Source of the DNA: Glebionis coronaria
Lineage: Eukaryota; Streptophyta; Magnoliopsida; Asterales; Asteraceae
Assembly: GCA_025667525.1 (NCBI GenBank)
Contig: CM046882.1
Coordinates: 526,468,618 to 526,532,617, forward strand
DNA length: 64,000 nt
Direction of reading: 5' to 3'
Below are positions 25,190 to 36,527 of this stretch, piece by piece. The translations under genes were made by a program, and so were the position numbers. Position 1 is the first letter of the stretch; each line of letters opens with the position of its first letter. The notes beneath the pieces are model-generated. The model was not told the DNA's origin and did not search any database. It was given only the letters and a program-made list of their open reading frames with translations.

Positions 25190-25735
25190 AATTTCAAACA
25201 GGTTAACCTGGCTTATCAGAATAAGCTGTTTGATAACAGCTTATCCTAATAAGCTTATCAGGATAAGCTGTTTGACAACAGCTTATCCTAATAAGCTTAT
25301 CAGAATAAGTTGTTTGAAAACAGCTTATCCTGATAAGCTTATCAGAATAAGCTGTTATCAAACAGCTTATTCTGATAAGATTATCGAGATAAGCTGATTT
25401 CAAATAGCTTATTCTGATATATCAGAATAAGCTGTTTGAAAACAGCTTATCCTGATAAGCTTATCAGAATAAACTGTTATCAAACAGCTTATTCTGATAA
25501 GATTATCGGGATAAGTTGTTTGAAAACAGCTTATCCTGATAAGCTTATCAGAATAAGCTGTTATCAAACAGCTTATTCTGATAAGATTATGGGGATAAGC
25601 TTTTTTCAAATAGCTTATTTTGATAAGTTTATCAGGATAAGCTGTTTGAAAGTAGCTTATTCTGATAAGCTTATCAAGATAAGCTGTTTTCAAACAGTTT
25701 ATTCTGATAAGCTTATCATGATAAGCTGTTTTTAT
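25190..25735. repeat. Array of palindromic units (AAGCTTATCAGGATAAGCTG), first block
   Basis: Alternating direct and inverted copies of ATCAGGATAAGCTGTTTGA and TCAAACAGCTTATCCTGAT form repeated palindromes centred on AAGCTT or on AAACAG. Because the array is nearly its own reverse complement, both strands show open frames repeating KLIRISC-type words. Those frames are artefacts. The array lies upstream of the first supported exon of the TNP1-like gene, probably within its 5' intron or promoter. Confidence 0.9.
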
Positions 25736-25788
25736 TATATGGTATAAATGTTTTATTTGTCTATGTTATGCTAATTGTACTTGTACAG

Positions 25789-27952
25789 ATATCAGCAGAT
25801 GTTGCACGATCACACGGTGGTGACGGTGGTGGTGAGGATGAACCTCCTACGCCAAACATCCGCAGCGGTTGTTTTGCCTTATTTAGAAATAAAGGTAAGA
25901 GTATTTGGATTATTGTAACACAATCATAAATTTGGTGCATATATATGTTTAAATGTGTATATTTTATTACTTTGTCACTCACTTGATTTTTGCAGGCAAA
26001 GGCAAAAGAAAAGAAAATTTAGGCGGTAGAGAGGCCGATAGAAAGACTCGGGGCATTACCCGATGTCTCGATTTGTTGGACGAAGTTGAAGCGCATGGCG
26101 CTGTCCCGATAGATTTTGAAGAAGTCTCTTTTCGGCCTCGTGGCACGCATGCTCAACATTTAGCTAATTATGTCGGGGATTGTATCAGGATGCTCGTGCC
26201 ACTATACTACCCAAGTTGGAATGATGTCCCTGATGAGATCACGGCGATGGTTTGGGCGAACCTAGAGGTTAGTTATCATTTTTATGTTCATAACATTATT
26301 GTGTTTATTTATTTAATGGTGTATATATTTAAATAAATTTGTTTATTTATTTATATCATATAAATAAATAACAAATTTAAATAAATATACAAATTTTATC
26401 TTATTTATTTATATCATATAAATTTTTTTAATAAATATAAAAAAATTTAAATATATATAATTTTTTTTTGAATAAATATATATTTGATGAGAATAAGGTA
26501 ATAAGCTTTTTCGGATTAGCTGCTTTCAAACAGCTTGTTCTAATAAGCTTATCAGAACAAGCTATTTGAAAACAGCTTATCCTGATAAGCTTATTAGAAC
26601 AAGCTGTGTGAAAACAACTTATTCTGATATGCTTATCCGGATAAGCTGTTTTCAAACAGCTTGTTCTGATAAGCTTATCAGGATAAGCTGTTTTCAAACA
26701 GCTTGTCCTGATAAGCTTATCAGAACAAGCTGTTTTCAAAAAGCTTATGCTTATCAGGATAAGTTATTTTTATTATAAAAATTTAAATAAATATATAAGC
26801 CATTAAATAAATAAACAAAATAATGTATAAATTATATCTCTAACTCTAACACTGTGTTTGTTTTATTTGTTGCATATGAATGTAGTCTAAGTTTAATTTG
26901 ACGCCACACAAGAGTGATCCTGAGAGATGGAGGGGTATACGTGAGGGCATCAATCACATGCTTCAAAAGAGTTACAATTCTCGAAAAAATACGTTCAAGA
27001 CGAAGCATTGGCGCAGAGACATCGATACCGGCACGGTAGACATCGGCAGAGTCTGCAGCGAGCGTCCTCAGGAAATTACTTCTGAGGACTGGGAAAAACA
27101 TATCGCACTCTGGAGTAATCCGGATTACGAGAAAATATGCCTGACGAAATCCCAAAATCGGTCTAAGCAGAAGACATCGAGTCGGCAGGGATCTCGATCA
27201 TTAGCACTCCTTAGAGACAAAGTGGTGAGAAATTCTATAATTAATTTACATACATATATGTCTTTGATTATATGTTTTGGTGTTGTGATTTTTTGTTTTG
27301 AATTTGCTTTATTCTATATATGCGTGTCTATGTATGTACATACCCAAGCTGCAATTCAAGCTGATGTGCCACCCCCGACTGTCATTGACCAATTCTTCAT
27401 TACGCACACCGATGAGCATGGGAATTTTCCTTGCGATGCGGACCGCGTTATGTATGTAAGTATTTTTTTTATTTTATAAATTAATTAATTAATTTTTTTT
27501 GGATATACCTTGGTTTTTTACTATTCTCTGCCGATAAATAATGTACCAACCCGACTAATAAATAATATACTAACTGTCGTTTGTTTTTGTCACTTCATTA
27601 GGAGGAGATGCTTGCGATGAAGGCTGGAGGCAAACATACGGACGACGAGATCAACCGTATCGTCCGAGGCGGAAAGCAGCGAGGCCACATGTCCGGTGTC
27701 GGTCAGATAGTGCCGAGAAGGACTGCTCGATATATTCCTCCCCCTGCCGTCGACCCACGATTGGAACAAGCGGATCAAGTGTTTGACTTTATGACAAGTG
27801 ACTTTAGGTTTTCCGATGCGTTCTCAGCATTCCTATCGGGTGGTGCTAGCGGGAGTGGCACGGGAGGCAGCGGTAGTGGCGCCGACGGGAGTGGTACGAG
27901 AGGCAGCGGTAGTGGCACCGATGGGAGTGGCGGTAGTGGCAATAATGGTTAG
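25789..27952 (+). CDS. TNP1-like CACTA accessory protein (Transposase_24, Ptta/En/Spm type), multi-exon
   Basis: Supported exons are 25789-25894, 25996-26267, 26886-27224, about 27346-27455 and 27602-27952, bounded by AG/GT (TACAG, TGCAG, TGTAG, TTAG acceptors; GTAAGA, GTTAGT, GTGAGA, GTAAGT donors). Phases agree for the first three exons; the fourth exon start is uncertain. The product has a GGDGGG-rich start, then RGITRCLDLLDEV, IDFEEVSF, VPLYYPSWNDVPDE, LWSNPDYEKICLTKSQNRSK, SRQGSRSL, PPPTVIDQFFITHTDEHG, ending in a Gly/Ser repeat tail and TAG. The R-C-L ... W-DV ... KS-NR-K ... G-RS order is that of plant Transposase_24 proteins, which work beside TNPD in En/Spm transposition. The true first exon was not found. 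Two palindrome arrays flank exon 2. All supported exons are open, so it may still be expressed. Confidence 0.75.
26508..26765. repeat. Array of palindromic units, second block (in an intron)
   Basis: The same AAGCTTATCAG / CAGCTTGTTCTGATAAG unit family as at 25190-25735, here with GAACAAG variants. It lies in the intron between exons 26267 and 26886 of the TNP1-like gene. Each dyad can pair with its neighbour or with the first block. Confidence 0.9.
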
Positions 27953-28255
27953 TATGTCTTGTTTTTCCTACCTTAGCATGCAAGTTTAATAATTGTAAAC
28001 CCCGAATTGCAAGTTTAATAAGTGTAACTAGGAACTTTGTACTCAAGTTGTGACATATGTATTTGTATTGATCGAGTTAATCGATCGAGAGGTTACATGT
28101 TATTGTGTTTTGGTACTAGATTCGTGGTAGATTTTTAGTATTTGTATCCCCAGGTTTTGGATTTGTATTCCCAGGTTTTGGTAAATTTTTTTCAGAAAAA
28201 TTACAGAAAAAATCTGGAAATAGCCTGCTGTGCAGGCTGCAAAAAAATGTCAAAG

Positions 28256-28465
28256 TTTCCCTGGCGTCATGTCGCCAGGGAAACCTGGGGCTCGCTTGAC
28301 TTTCAGAAAAGTCAGCAAAGTGTCCTTGGCGACATGTCGCCAGGGAAACTCTGGCACAATGTTGACTTGTCAACGCGAGGTATTGACTTGTCAACGTAAC
28401 GAATAGTTTCCCAGGCGACATGTCGCCAGGGAAACTCTGGCACAACGTTGACTTGTCAACGCGAG
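28256..28465. repeat. Right subterminal palindromes of CACTA B, part 1
   Basis: Palindromes with core CTGGCGACATGTCGCCAG lie near 28256, 28322 and 28408, interleaved with TTGACTTGTCAACG words. The order is the same as in the small CACTA at 7165-7278. The array is interrupted at GCGAG (28461-28465) by the LTR element and continues at 38137. Confidence 0.85.
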
Positions 28466-30062
28466 TGTAGAAACTAGAAGGGGGGGGGGTTGAATAGTTT
28501 CTCTTCAATTGGCAACCAAATTAAAATTACTTTCAATTTGGTTTGTATCAAAACTATCTTTTGCTTGAAGCTAAGTTGTATAATGATTAGGTTCAATTCA
28601 AATGCACTAGTAAAGATAATAGGTAAGTGTAATGATAATGAAATAAGTAAAGAGTAAGGAAGGAGACAACCTAGTGGGAAGACACCAAGATTTATAGTGG
28701 TTCGACAACGAGGCTCTATCCTCGTTTCTACTCCACTCCTCGAGTACACCTACTCGAGATTTCCACTATATCCACAAGCTCCCTTCTTGGCGGAGAAAAC
28801 CTTACATCGTCGCTTACATTATTTTCTGACACTAAGCGAAATGTCGAGACCTAATCTTTAGCTAGGACCAATCTACACAACGTTGCCTACTTCACAATTT
28901 AACGACACAAGGCTAGATGTCGAGTTCTAATCTTAAGGTAGAACCAATCTTCACGACGTTGCCTACTTCACCATTTTACGACACAAGGCTAGATGTCGAG
29001 TTTTAATCCAAATCTAGAACCAATCTTCACGACTCTTCACTTTGAAGCTAAGTGAGAACTTCACACAACACAACTACTAATCACTTTCAAGTTTAGTGAG
29101 AACTCACAAGACACAACCACATCACTTTATAGTTTAGTGAGAACTACTAATCAAATCTATTACAACTCAACTAGACATATCCAAGTACACACATGTAGCT
29201 TGGATCTACACAACACAAATCCAAGCAAACACATATGCAATGGATGTACACAACAAATCCAAGTATTCAAAAATAACTTGGATGAACACAACTAGTCCAA
29301 GTATTCATAAATACAATGGATTGACATAAAACAAAAAGGATATCATGATGAATATGACTAGATCATAGATTCATCTTTATCACAACACTAGTGAGTGAGT
29401 GATCTTCTCATTGGACAAGGTAAAGGAGGGGATCAAGAGGATAATCATATGTAAACATCCTTAACACTTTAAGTGATCATTTACTAATGATTATGCTATA
29501 GAAAAGAGAAAGGGGGCTAAGAAAAACGTCCAAGAGGCTTGTTGTAAAATGAGATTTGACCCACTATTTAAAGGAGACAAAGTATAACGGATATATAACG
29601 GCTATCTGGGAGCGGTACCTTATCTAGCCCGGCGGTTCCTTATCGCTAGGGAACCGCCTAGCTACTTAAGGTTCCGCCCCTAGAGTACGCTCCGTTTTTT
29701 ATCTTTTAGTGGGGGTAGGAATATCTGAGGTATTTGAAGCCTTCAAAGGATATTCTAATGGCATATGGAATATGCTATTTTCAAATTTTCATTTTCCATT
29801 TTAATAAAACATTTTCTAAAAAAGAAAGTTTATTAAAAAGTCTTCTATCATATTAACAAAAGTGAGTTTTAAGGATAATCATTTTGATGATCACTAAGTA
29901 TGATTAAGAAAGGTTAGTGATATGATTATTACCTTGTTGATAGTGTTAGTTAAACAATTCGTTTTGTGTTTTATACTAAATGTGTTGTATAGTTTGTTGT
30001 GATCAAAACTAAGAAAGATTAGTTAACACTAATAATGTTTTTAGGCATCAATTGCATTAACA
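28466..30062 (-). repeat. 3' LTR of the SIRE-like element
   Basis: Begins TGTAGAAACTAG and a run of G, ends GCATTAACA. Matched by 36528-38131 with scattered single differences. Contains the GC-rich cassette at 29611-29680 and short direct repeats such as GACACAAGGCTAGATGTCGA (28912, 28980). Confidence 0.93.
29611..29680. repeat. GC-rich inverted-repeat cassette, copy in 3' LTR
   Basis: GCGGTACCTTATCTAG, GGCGGTTCCTTATCG and CTAGGGAACCGCC can pair (GGCGGTTCC with GGAACCGCC). It stands out as a GC-rich island in A/T-rich surroundings. Same cassette at 31583, 33035, 35311 and 37681. Confidence 0.8.
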
Positions 30063-30077
30063 ATCTCCCCCTTTTTT
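30063..30077 (-). promoter_or_regulatory. Polypurine tract of the SIRE-like element
   Basis: The minus strand reads AAAAAAGGGGGAGAT directly before the TGTTAATGC start of the 3' LTR. This is the typical copia-type PPT-LTR junction. Confidence 0.88.
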
Positions 30078-30894
30078 ATTACAACAAACGATAAACTCAT
30101 TTCCGTAGAAACACAAAATATCGAATTATTAACGAGTTTATCACTATCATTTATCCCCCTTTGTCGTAGCAAAAAGGTTAGCACAAGTCTTTTGAAGAAA
30201 ATCGGACTTTGCTAGTAGCTCCCCCTTGGTGGTTGCTCCCCCTTGCTTGGGGCACCAAGTATGTGAGCTAAGGTGACATGCTACACAAAGGTTAGTAGAA
30301 AGAAAAGAAACACCAATGTATATATGATCACTACCTACTAAGTAACTTGAGAGGGAGAGAGAGAAGAAATCTCAAATTAGAAGCAAGTATTTTGCTAAGT
30401 ATGTCCAAAAAGGTAACTGACAAAATCAAGCTTCAATCCAATGAAGATGATAAACTTGTCAATGGGTTAAAGTTTAGAACTGATGGAATCACCCATAAGC
30501 AATTATAAAAATTAACCATGACCAACTCAAAAGAGAACTAAGGAAATAACACACACACAACACAAAGGTTACATAAAAGAAAAGACATAACAAGGTAGAT
30601 AGTCATACACACAATATGAGTATCTAAAGCAAAAAATATGGAAAATAAACCACTAAGCATAAGCTATTCTAATAGTGATAATTTTCCAAGATTGCTAAAA
30701 AAATAAAAGACTCTAAAACAACTAAAGTAATAAAGACTCTAAGAGTAGTTAGTCCTTTAGTTGGAAAAATAAGACGACGATGCATCATTCGAAGTTTTGT
30801 CCACCGGAACGAAAACTTGGATAGGAGGTCGAGTGAGGAGGAATTCAAGGAAATTTAACTTCTCATATACATGAGCAAGTTCAATTTGTTGAAA

Positions 30895-31428
30895 TCAACA
30901 ACAAGCACACGAGGATCCATGATGCAACACAAAATCATTTGATGAGGGTAGGGCATCAAACCTAGGGTTTGGTGGAGGTGGGGTAATAGGGTAGGAAATG
31001 TTTTCATAATGCCTTGTGAGGTTTGGGAAGGTTGAAAGGTCATTGAGTTGAGGGGTGTTGAAGGATTGAGGTGGTGGGGGAACATTTTCTTTTGCTCCGG
31101 TGATGGGGTTAATGGTATAAATCTTATTCCAATACTTAATTGGAGAGAAGGTAGGGTTTTTGGGTGGTTTGGAAGAAGATGGTTCATTCTTCTTAACCCA
31201 AATAGGTCGAACCGAGATTTTCGGTTTCTTTGAAAGCTTGGATGCGGAAGCTTTGGGTGAGTGGGGTTGTGACAAAGAAATGTCAAGGTTAGGAATGGAG
31301 GAGTTAGGCATTGTGAAGGTGTGAGAATGAAATCTCAAGGTTGGGAAGGTGTGAGAATAAAATCTCAAGGTTGGAGATGTGTGAGAATGAATTCTCAAGG
31401 TTGGGAAGGTGTGAGAATGAGATCTCAA
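30895..31428 (-). CDS. SIRE-like element ORF3: proline/serine-rich protein ending HGSSCACC
   Basis: 177 codons from Met 31428. The start is a run of repeats on SHTFPTLRFH (four units of 10 residues), followed by Ser/Pro-rich sequence, a basic KISVRPIWVKK block and FSPIKYWNKIY. It ends HGSSCACC, where the frame stops. The stop may be a mutation, because the next codons in this frame resemble the helical tail of ORF2. The overlapping frame to 30855 is a shadow. No enzyme motif. A role in packaging or RNA binding is possible through the CxCC motif, but that is inference. It lies between the cassette at 31583 and the 3' LTR. Confidence 0.5.
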   Translation of the reverse strand: MRSHSHTFPTLRIHSHTSPTLRFYSHTFPTLRFHSHTFTMPNSSIPNLDISLSQPHSPKASASKLSKKPKISVRPIWVKKNEPSSSKPPKNPTFSPIKYWNKIYTINPITGAKENVPPPPQSFNTPQLNDLSTFPNLTRHYENISYPITPPPPNPRFDALPSSNDFVLHHGSSCACC

Positions 31429-31582
31429 GGTTGGGGTATAAGTAAAATGTAATCAAGGTAAGAATTTGAATACAAAATGTGAAGTGTCAAGGAATTTTTA
31501 GCCAAATTAAGCAAACAAGGAATCTTGACAGGGTATAGGGTTTAAAGAATTTTGACCAAAAACGAGTCAAAAGTCAGTTTCT

Positions 31583-31650
31583 GCCCGCGGTACCTTATAG
31601 GGACCGGCGGTGCCTTATCACTTAAGGAACCGCGGGACTTTAAGGATCCG
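31583..31650. repeat. GC-rich inverted-repeat cassette between ORF2 and ORF3
   Basis: CCCGCGGTACCTTATAG, GGCGGTGCCTTATC and TTAAGGAACCGCGGG; the CCCGCGGT and ACCGCGGG ends pair. Confidence 0.8.
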
Positions 31651-32107
31651 TGTGCAGTGGACTTGAAACCAAGTTTTTTCAGGGTTTTGAGAAAAACTAA
31701 GACTTTTTCAAAAAATTGCAAATCTTGGAATTTTACCTCTATTAACATTAAATTATGCTAGGGTTGCATAAAAGCAACACATTCACAAAGAATGTCTTGA
31801 CAAAGGGTGACAAAGTATTTAGATATCATTTTGAACCAATTATAGTCAAGTTTTTAGAGGTTGTGATAGATTTAGGTTCAATTTTAATTTCAAATTAAAG
31901 TTGATTAATGTGCACATAAGAGCAGAAACACATAAAGCTAAATCCATTAACTAACTTCATGAAAAACTCATGAAGGAAGAAAGTACAATGACAAAAGAAA
32001 TAAAAAAACAACTAGCTAATACAAAGTTAGCTTAATACTAGATCTAGATGAGTAGTCTTCTTTGGCTTGGTTTTGTTAAAAAAACACTTATTAAGAAAAC
32101 TCATCAT

Positions 32108-32800
32108 TCATCTCCTAGGAGGAGGCATGGAGAACAAGGTAAGCAAGAACTCTTGCAACCTCCTATGTAGTCCAAACATCTCCATCCTAAGGTTATGGAT
32201 GATGTAGTGGTTGTAGAGGCAACATGGACAATTAGGACCATGAGTCTCTTGAAACCCATGGTAAGGATCACCCAAGAGGAGGGAAAGTGGGACACCCAAA
32301 ATTGGAGTGATTGAGTGTGGAGGAGGTGGAGGAGGCATGTTCTCCAAGGGTGATGTGGGTGAGAGTGGAGGCATGTTCCCCAAAGGAGAAATGGGTGAGT
32401 GTGGAGGTATGTTCTCCAAGGTTGGTGAAATGAGTGAGTTAGGAGGGGTAAATGGTGAAGTCACCAAGGTGTCATCAAAGTCATTCACAAAAGGAATGCT
32501 TTGGATTGGTTAGGGTTGTGTGGTCACATCCAAGGGTGCACTTGGAGTGAAGGGTGAAGAGAGCTCATTCATTCTTGAGTTGAATGAAGAGGAGGTAGAA
32601 CCAATGGAGTGGTTAGTACCATGGGTGGATGTTGTCTTGCATGGTACAAGGGGTGGTGAAGGTGATGAGGAAATGAGGATTGGAACCATCTCATTTTTGG
32701 GTGTGTGAAAGGGTGAGGAGTTAGGCTTGGGTACCTTAATCCTAATCTTAAGTGTTTTCCTTGGGGTGTTTGAGGTTTTTGTAGAAACCATGGTTGACAA
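32108..32800 (-). pseudogene. SIRE-like element ORF2: Ser/Pro-rich protein with one in-frame stop
   Basis: From Met 32800 the frame reads a basic/Ser-rich start (RKTLKIRIKVPKP), stops once at TAA 32512-32510, and stays open in the same frame to 32108. The second part repeats NMPPLSPTSPLE-type units (three to four copies), then HGPNCPCC, a leucine-rich helix (LRMEMFGLHRRLQEFLL) and PPPRR. HG-x-x-C-x-C-C also ends ORF3, so the two units look like tandem paralogues. The plus-strand frames are shadows. No known family recognised. Confidence 0.5.
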
Positions 32801-33034
32801 GGGTGGTTTAAGGGTTAGGGAAGGATGTTTTGATGTGTGAAGAACATGACAAACAAGGTGGGTTTAAATGGGTGAGGGGATGATCCAAACTAGTAATGGG
32901 TTAAAATCATTTTAGGTGAATAATGAATTTAGGTAACCTAGTTTAGGAAATATGCAGGTTTTTGCAAAGAATCATGCAAAGTTTACACAGATTGAAGAAA
33001 ATAGTGTAAAGCAAACGATTCTGTCGGACACAGT

Positions 33035-33106
33035 GGCGGCGGTTCCTTATCTAGGACCGGCGGTTCCTTATCGATAAGGAGTCGCGGGTTGATATGGAAC
33101 CGCGAC
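33035..33106. repeat. GC-rich inverted-repeat cassette between ORF1 and ORF2
   Basis: GGCGGCGGTTCCTTATC, GGCGGTTCCTTATCGATAAG and ATATGGAACCGCG; GGCGGTTCC pairs with GGAACCGCG and CTTATCGATAAG is itself a perfect palindrome. Confidence 0.8.
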
Positions 33107-33389
33107 CAGAGGTCTTTCAAAAGTTTCACATCCCAAATTTTGTTAACCCAGATTTTTACCAAAGGATTCACAAGCCAAAGTTAACTACTGATCAAAATCT
33201 AAGAAGCTAACTATCATAAGGAATGCACAAAGCTATGTAAATCACAAACATGATGGCATAACACAATATTTAGTATCAAATAGTAATCCAAACATGTAGC
33301 ATAAGTTGATACACAATCAAACTAAAGTAATAATAAGCAAATGTTTTAAACATCACAAGACAAGTAAACTTTGACATAATTCAAAGTCT

Positions 33390-34439
33390 TCACCTCCTTT
33401 TCTTGCCTAATCCCTTGATCATATTCCCCAAATACTTGAATCCCTTCCTTGACTCAACCCGATGATCATGCAATTCACCTCTAGTCCTAAGATTTTCACG
33501 GTAGAGATGCTCCATGTTGAGATCTTCTGGTACTTCACTAGAGGAGTAATGAGGTGGGGGAGCTAAGTCTTCAAGTCCATCCACGAATGAGTTTGAGGAT
33601 GGGTGGGAATTACTCGAAGAGTTGAAGTGAGAACTAGTACCTATGCCATCACCATCACTTGTTGGCATATAGGTGTCCTCATCATCCATCTCTTGATGAT
33701 CGGATTTTCGCGAACCTCGATCACTTCTTGTCTTTCTTGCATATGCCTCTTGAATAGCCAACATAACCCGATGAACCGGGTGGAAGCGAGAAAGATCGAG
33801 GTGGGGAAAATCATGAGCAACCCTTTTGAAAAGGCGAGTAAGAAGCATAGCATAGGGAAGGTTTGTTTTGGGCTTTGAAAGGGCATAATTTATTCGTCGA
33901 GCGATATAGAATGCCAAATTGTACTTAGTGGATGTAAAGATGCAACTCAACATATGCACCATACAAGCCAGGATATGATCTCGGTTTCCACCAAGACAAA
34001 AGACATTCTCCCTAAGGATATTTGCCCATTGGACCATAAAATCCTTAAGGTCGCTAGAGAGCACTTCATATCGATTCACATTTCGCACATTTGAATGAAG
34101 GCTTCTCACAACGTTTCCATCACGCTCTTTCGAAATGATGTCAAGGATAAACTCTAGATCAATTTCGGTGAGGTCATTTGGAGGTTTATCGTAGGATTCC
34201 AAGAGAGCATCAAGTCTCCATTTATCCGTAAAACGACAAGTGCCTTCATATGGCACACCGATAATTTCACCAAAGTTTTCGAGGGAGTATTGAATCAATT
34301 GATCATTCAACACGAAACGAATGAAGATTTCTCCATTGTATTCAAGCATGGAGTAGGTGCTAAAGAATTCAAGAAGGAATAAAGGGTAAATATCTTCTTC
34401 TATGTTGAGCAAGCAATCAAACTCCGAAAGCTCAAACAT
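33390..34439 (-). CDS. SIRE-like element ORF1: plant-transposon protein (Transposase_32-like)
   Basis: 349 codons from Met 34439, the longest frame in the window. Residues about 1-240 form a folded-looking region with FLLEFFSTYSMLEYNG, NFGEIIGVPYEG, TDKWRLDALLESYD, LDIISKERDGN, DFMVQWANILREN and a hydrophobic ILACMVHMLSCIF segment. The rest is Ser/Asp-rich and ends basic, GLGKKRR. This resembles the putative plant transposon protein domain (PF20167-like) found in many plant LTR elements in place of standard gag-pol; its biochemical role is unknown. It is the first ORF after the 5' LTR in the minus direction, with the cassette on either side. An upstream start with in-frame sequence beyond 34439 is possible, but stops are close. 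Confidence 0.6.
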   Translation of the reverse strand: MFELSEFDCLLNIEEDIYPLFLLEFFSTYSMLEYNGEIFIRFVLNDQLIQYSLENFGEIIGVPYEGTCRFTDKWRLDALLESYDKPPNDLTEIDLEFILDIISKERDGNVVRSLHSNVRNVNRYEVLSSDLKDFMVQWANILRENVFCLGGNRDHILACMVHMLSCIFTSTKYNLAFYIARRINYALSKPKTNLPYAMLLTRLFKRVAHDFPHLDLSRFHPVHRVMLAIQEAYARKTRSDRGSRKSDHQEMDDEDTYMPTSDGDGIGTSSHFNSSSNSHPSSNSFVDGLEDLAPPPHYSSSEVPEDLNMEHLYRENLRTRGELHDHRVESRKGFKYLGNMIKGLGKKRR

Positions 34440-35310
34440 AGATTGGATATAGTCATAACCCGTTATTCCCTCGTCAACGACTCTACCCTCATGGAAACAA
34501 CGAGTAGAAAGGGATGGAAATGAGTTTCAAAGTTGAGGGGAAGCATAGGTTTGGGAAAGGTTTGGCATGTATTGTCTAGTAAGTTGATGATCCTTTTGAT
34601 ATTGAGAAGGCATGATTAGTACCTAATATAAACATAAGACAATATTTTTCCAATCACTCATATGAAAAGTAAAATAAAAAATAAAAAATATGAGAATGTG
34701 TTATATCAATTTCTTGACAAACAAAGGATTAAATCCATATCATTCTCATGTTCACAATGTAGCTATTCCATTATTTACCAAGAACATATGAACTATGTTG
34801 GATCAACAATGTACTTAGAACATTGGTTTTTCAAAACAAGGTTTTTAGGTAAGCATTAACAATGTCATTACCTATTTGTTCATGGGTTCATCTCAAATCC
34901 ATCTTTTAACCAAAATCATTTAGCCAAAATTCGGATTTGTTCTACAAGTGGGTTTTAGTGAAATCTTAATGAATATGAACCTAAGGAATCATAGTAAAAT
35001 AACCATGTCAACCCACATTCCTATAAAGGTTTTAATTCAATTTCAATTTTAAAAACCCCCAATTATGAAAGAATGAACCCTAGAGCAAAATAGATGAAAT
35101 TGAAAGAAAATACTTACAATTTATTGATGTTAGATGAAGGATGAGTGAAACCCACAACTTGGAATCAATTAATTTGAGTGATTGAAGGTTTTGGAAGCTT
35201 CAATAATGGTGGAAAAAGGGTAAACCGTCGGCTGTGTGCTTTTGGGAGAGAGAGGGTTTGGTTTGAAAAAGATTATTTAATTAAAACTGGCGCTCTTACA
35301 AACTTTACTG

Positions 35311-35370
35311 CCCGCGGTACCTTATCGATAAGGAACCGCGGGTTTGAGCCGCCAAGATAAAGAACCGCCT
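35311..35370. repeat. GC-rich inverted-repeat cassette upstream of ORF1
   Basis: CCCGCGGTACCTTATCGATA with AAGGAACCGCGGG, then AGCCGCCAAGATAAAGAACC. The first half is an almost perfect hairpin centred on TATCGATA. Confidence 0.85.
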
Positions 35371-36513
35371 ACAGAGGTAGGTTTTTATCAATGAAAAACG
35401 CCAAATTTTAAAAACCAAGTTTTTCTAATATACTTAAAAATATATCATAAACCTTTTAGAATAACATTGGATCATCAACACACTAGGCAATATGTTTTAA
35501 TGAAGGATTACGAGTTGAATCAAGATCGAAAAGAACCGAAACGGACAAACGACTACTCGTAGCAAAACAGCAAAGTGGAGAGAAGTCAAGGGAAGTGAAT
35601 CAAGACTAGGACCAATGCTCAAGGGATTAATGACAATCTTCAAATAGTGGTAACGAAGAGCTTGTGTCATATATAGTGGTTTAAGACGTGCCTTTCCGGC
35701 GAAACGTTAAACGACTTTGGTAATGAATAAACACAGAGCAATTATTCATGTATAGTCTAAGATCACTTTCAATAATAGTCTTAGTCTAAACCAAAATATG
35801 AGAAAGGTATTAATTCACTTTCTCTCCCACAAGGGGCCTACTAACCGTATGGGTGCAAACCATGGAAATCATGCTTGATACTTTAAGCTACTACTAACTC
35901 ACTCTACATCACCATAGTGAGTCAAGTATCCAAGCAATGAAGGTTTGAGAGGATAAAAGAAAAGAATCACAAACCACAAACAAATGTCAAGGCAAGGATG
36001 CCAAGAACAAGCACATAGTCAAGTAATGATCAAAAGAATGATCAAAGGGCGTGTGGAAGAACGAAAGCGTACCTTGGCCACAAAAAGCAATCCATCAAGG
36101 AATCAATGCTATGCCCAACAATGACTATGATGAGTACTAAGTCTTCAAGGACTAGTATCATTCCCAATCATCTTGGTATCATCATTCAAAGATGTTAAAG
36201 ATCAATGAAGATGAGTCTTCTACAAGTGCAAGTAACTCAATCCACAACCAATTAAGTGATTGATCTTCATGATTACCTACACAAAGCAAGATGCAAACTA
36301 GTAGATACATTTCAAGAGTAGATCTAAAATGCATAAAGACTACTAATCTTAAGAGGGATGCAATATTATCAATTAAAAGACCTATTTTTCAAAAAACAAA
36401 ATAGTTTTGACCAAATAGAAACTTTAGTACAACTTGATCTTCTAATTTGAGGAGACAATGGATCGATCCAAGTTTCAAAGTACAATATACTTCAAAGATC
36501 TTGTGTGACCATC

Positions 36514-36525
36514 GCTCTGATACCA
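36514..36525 (-). promoter_or_regulatory. Primer binding site (tRNA-iMet) of the SIRE-like element
   Basis: The minus strand reads TGGTATCAGAGC two bases inside the LTR end TTCTACA. It is an exact complement of the 3' end expected for initiator tRNA-Met. Confidence 0.92.
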
Positions 36526-36527
36526 AT

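Noticed and set aside
25179..25747. Open frames on both strands with KLIRISC repeats, also at 26428-26778
   Set aside because: The DNA is a palindromic array; open frames on both strands follow from the repeat period.
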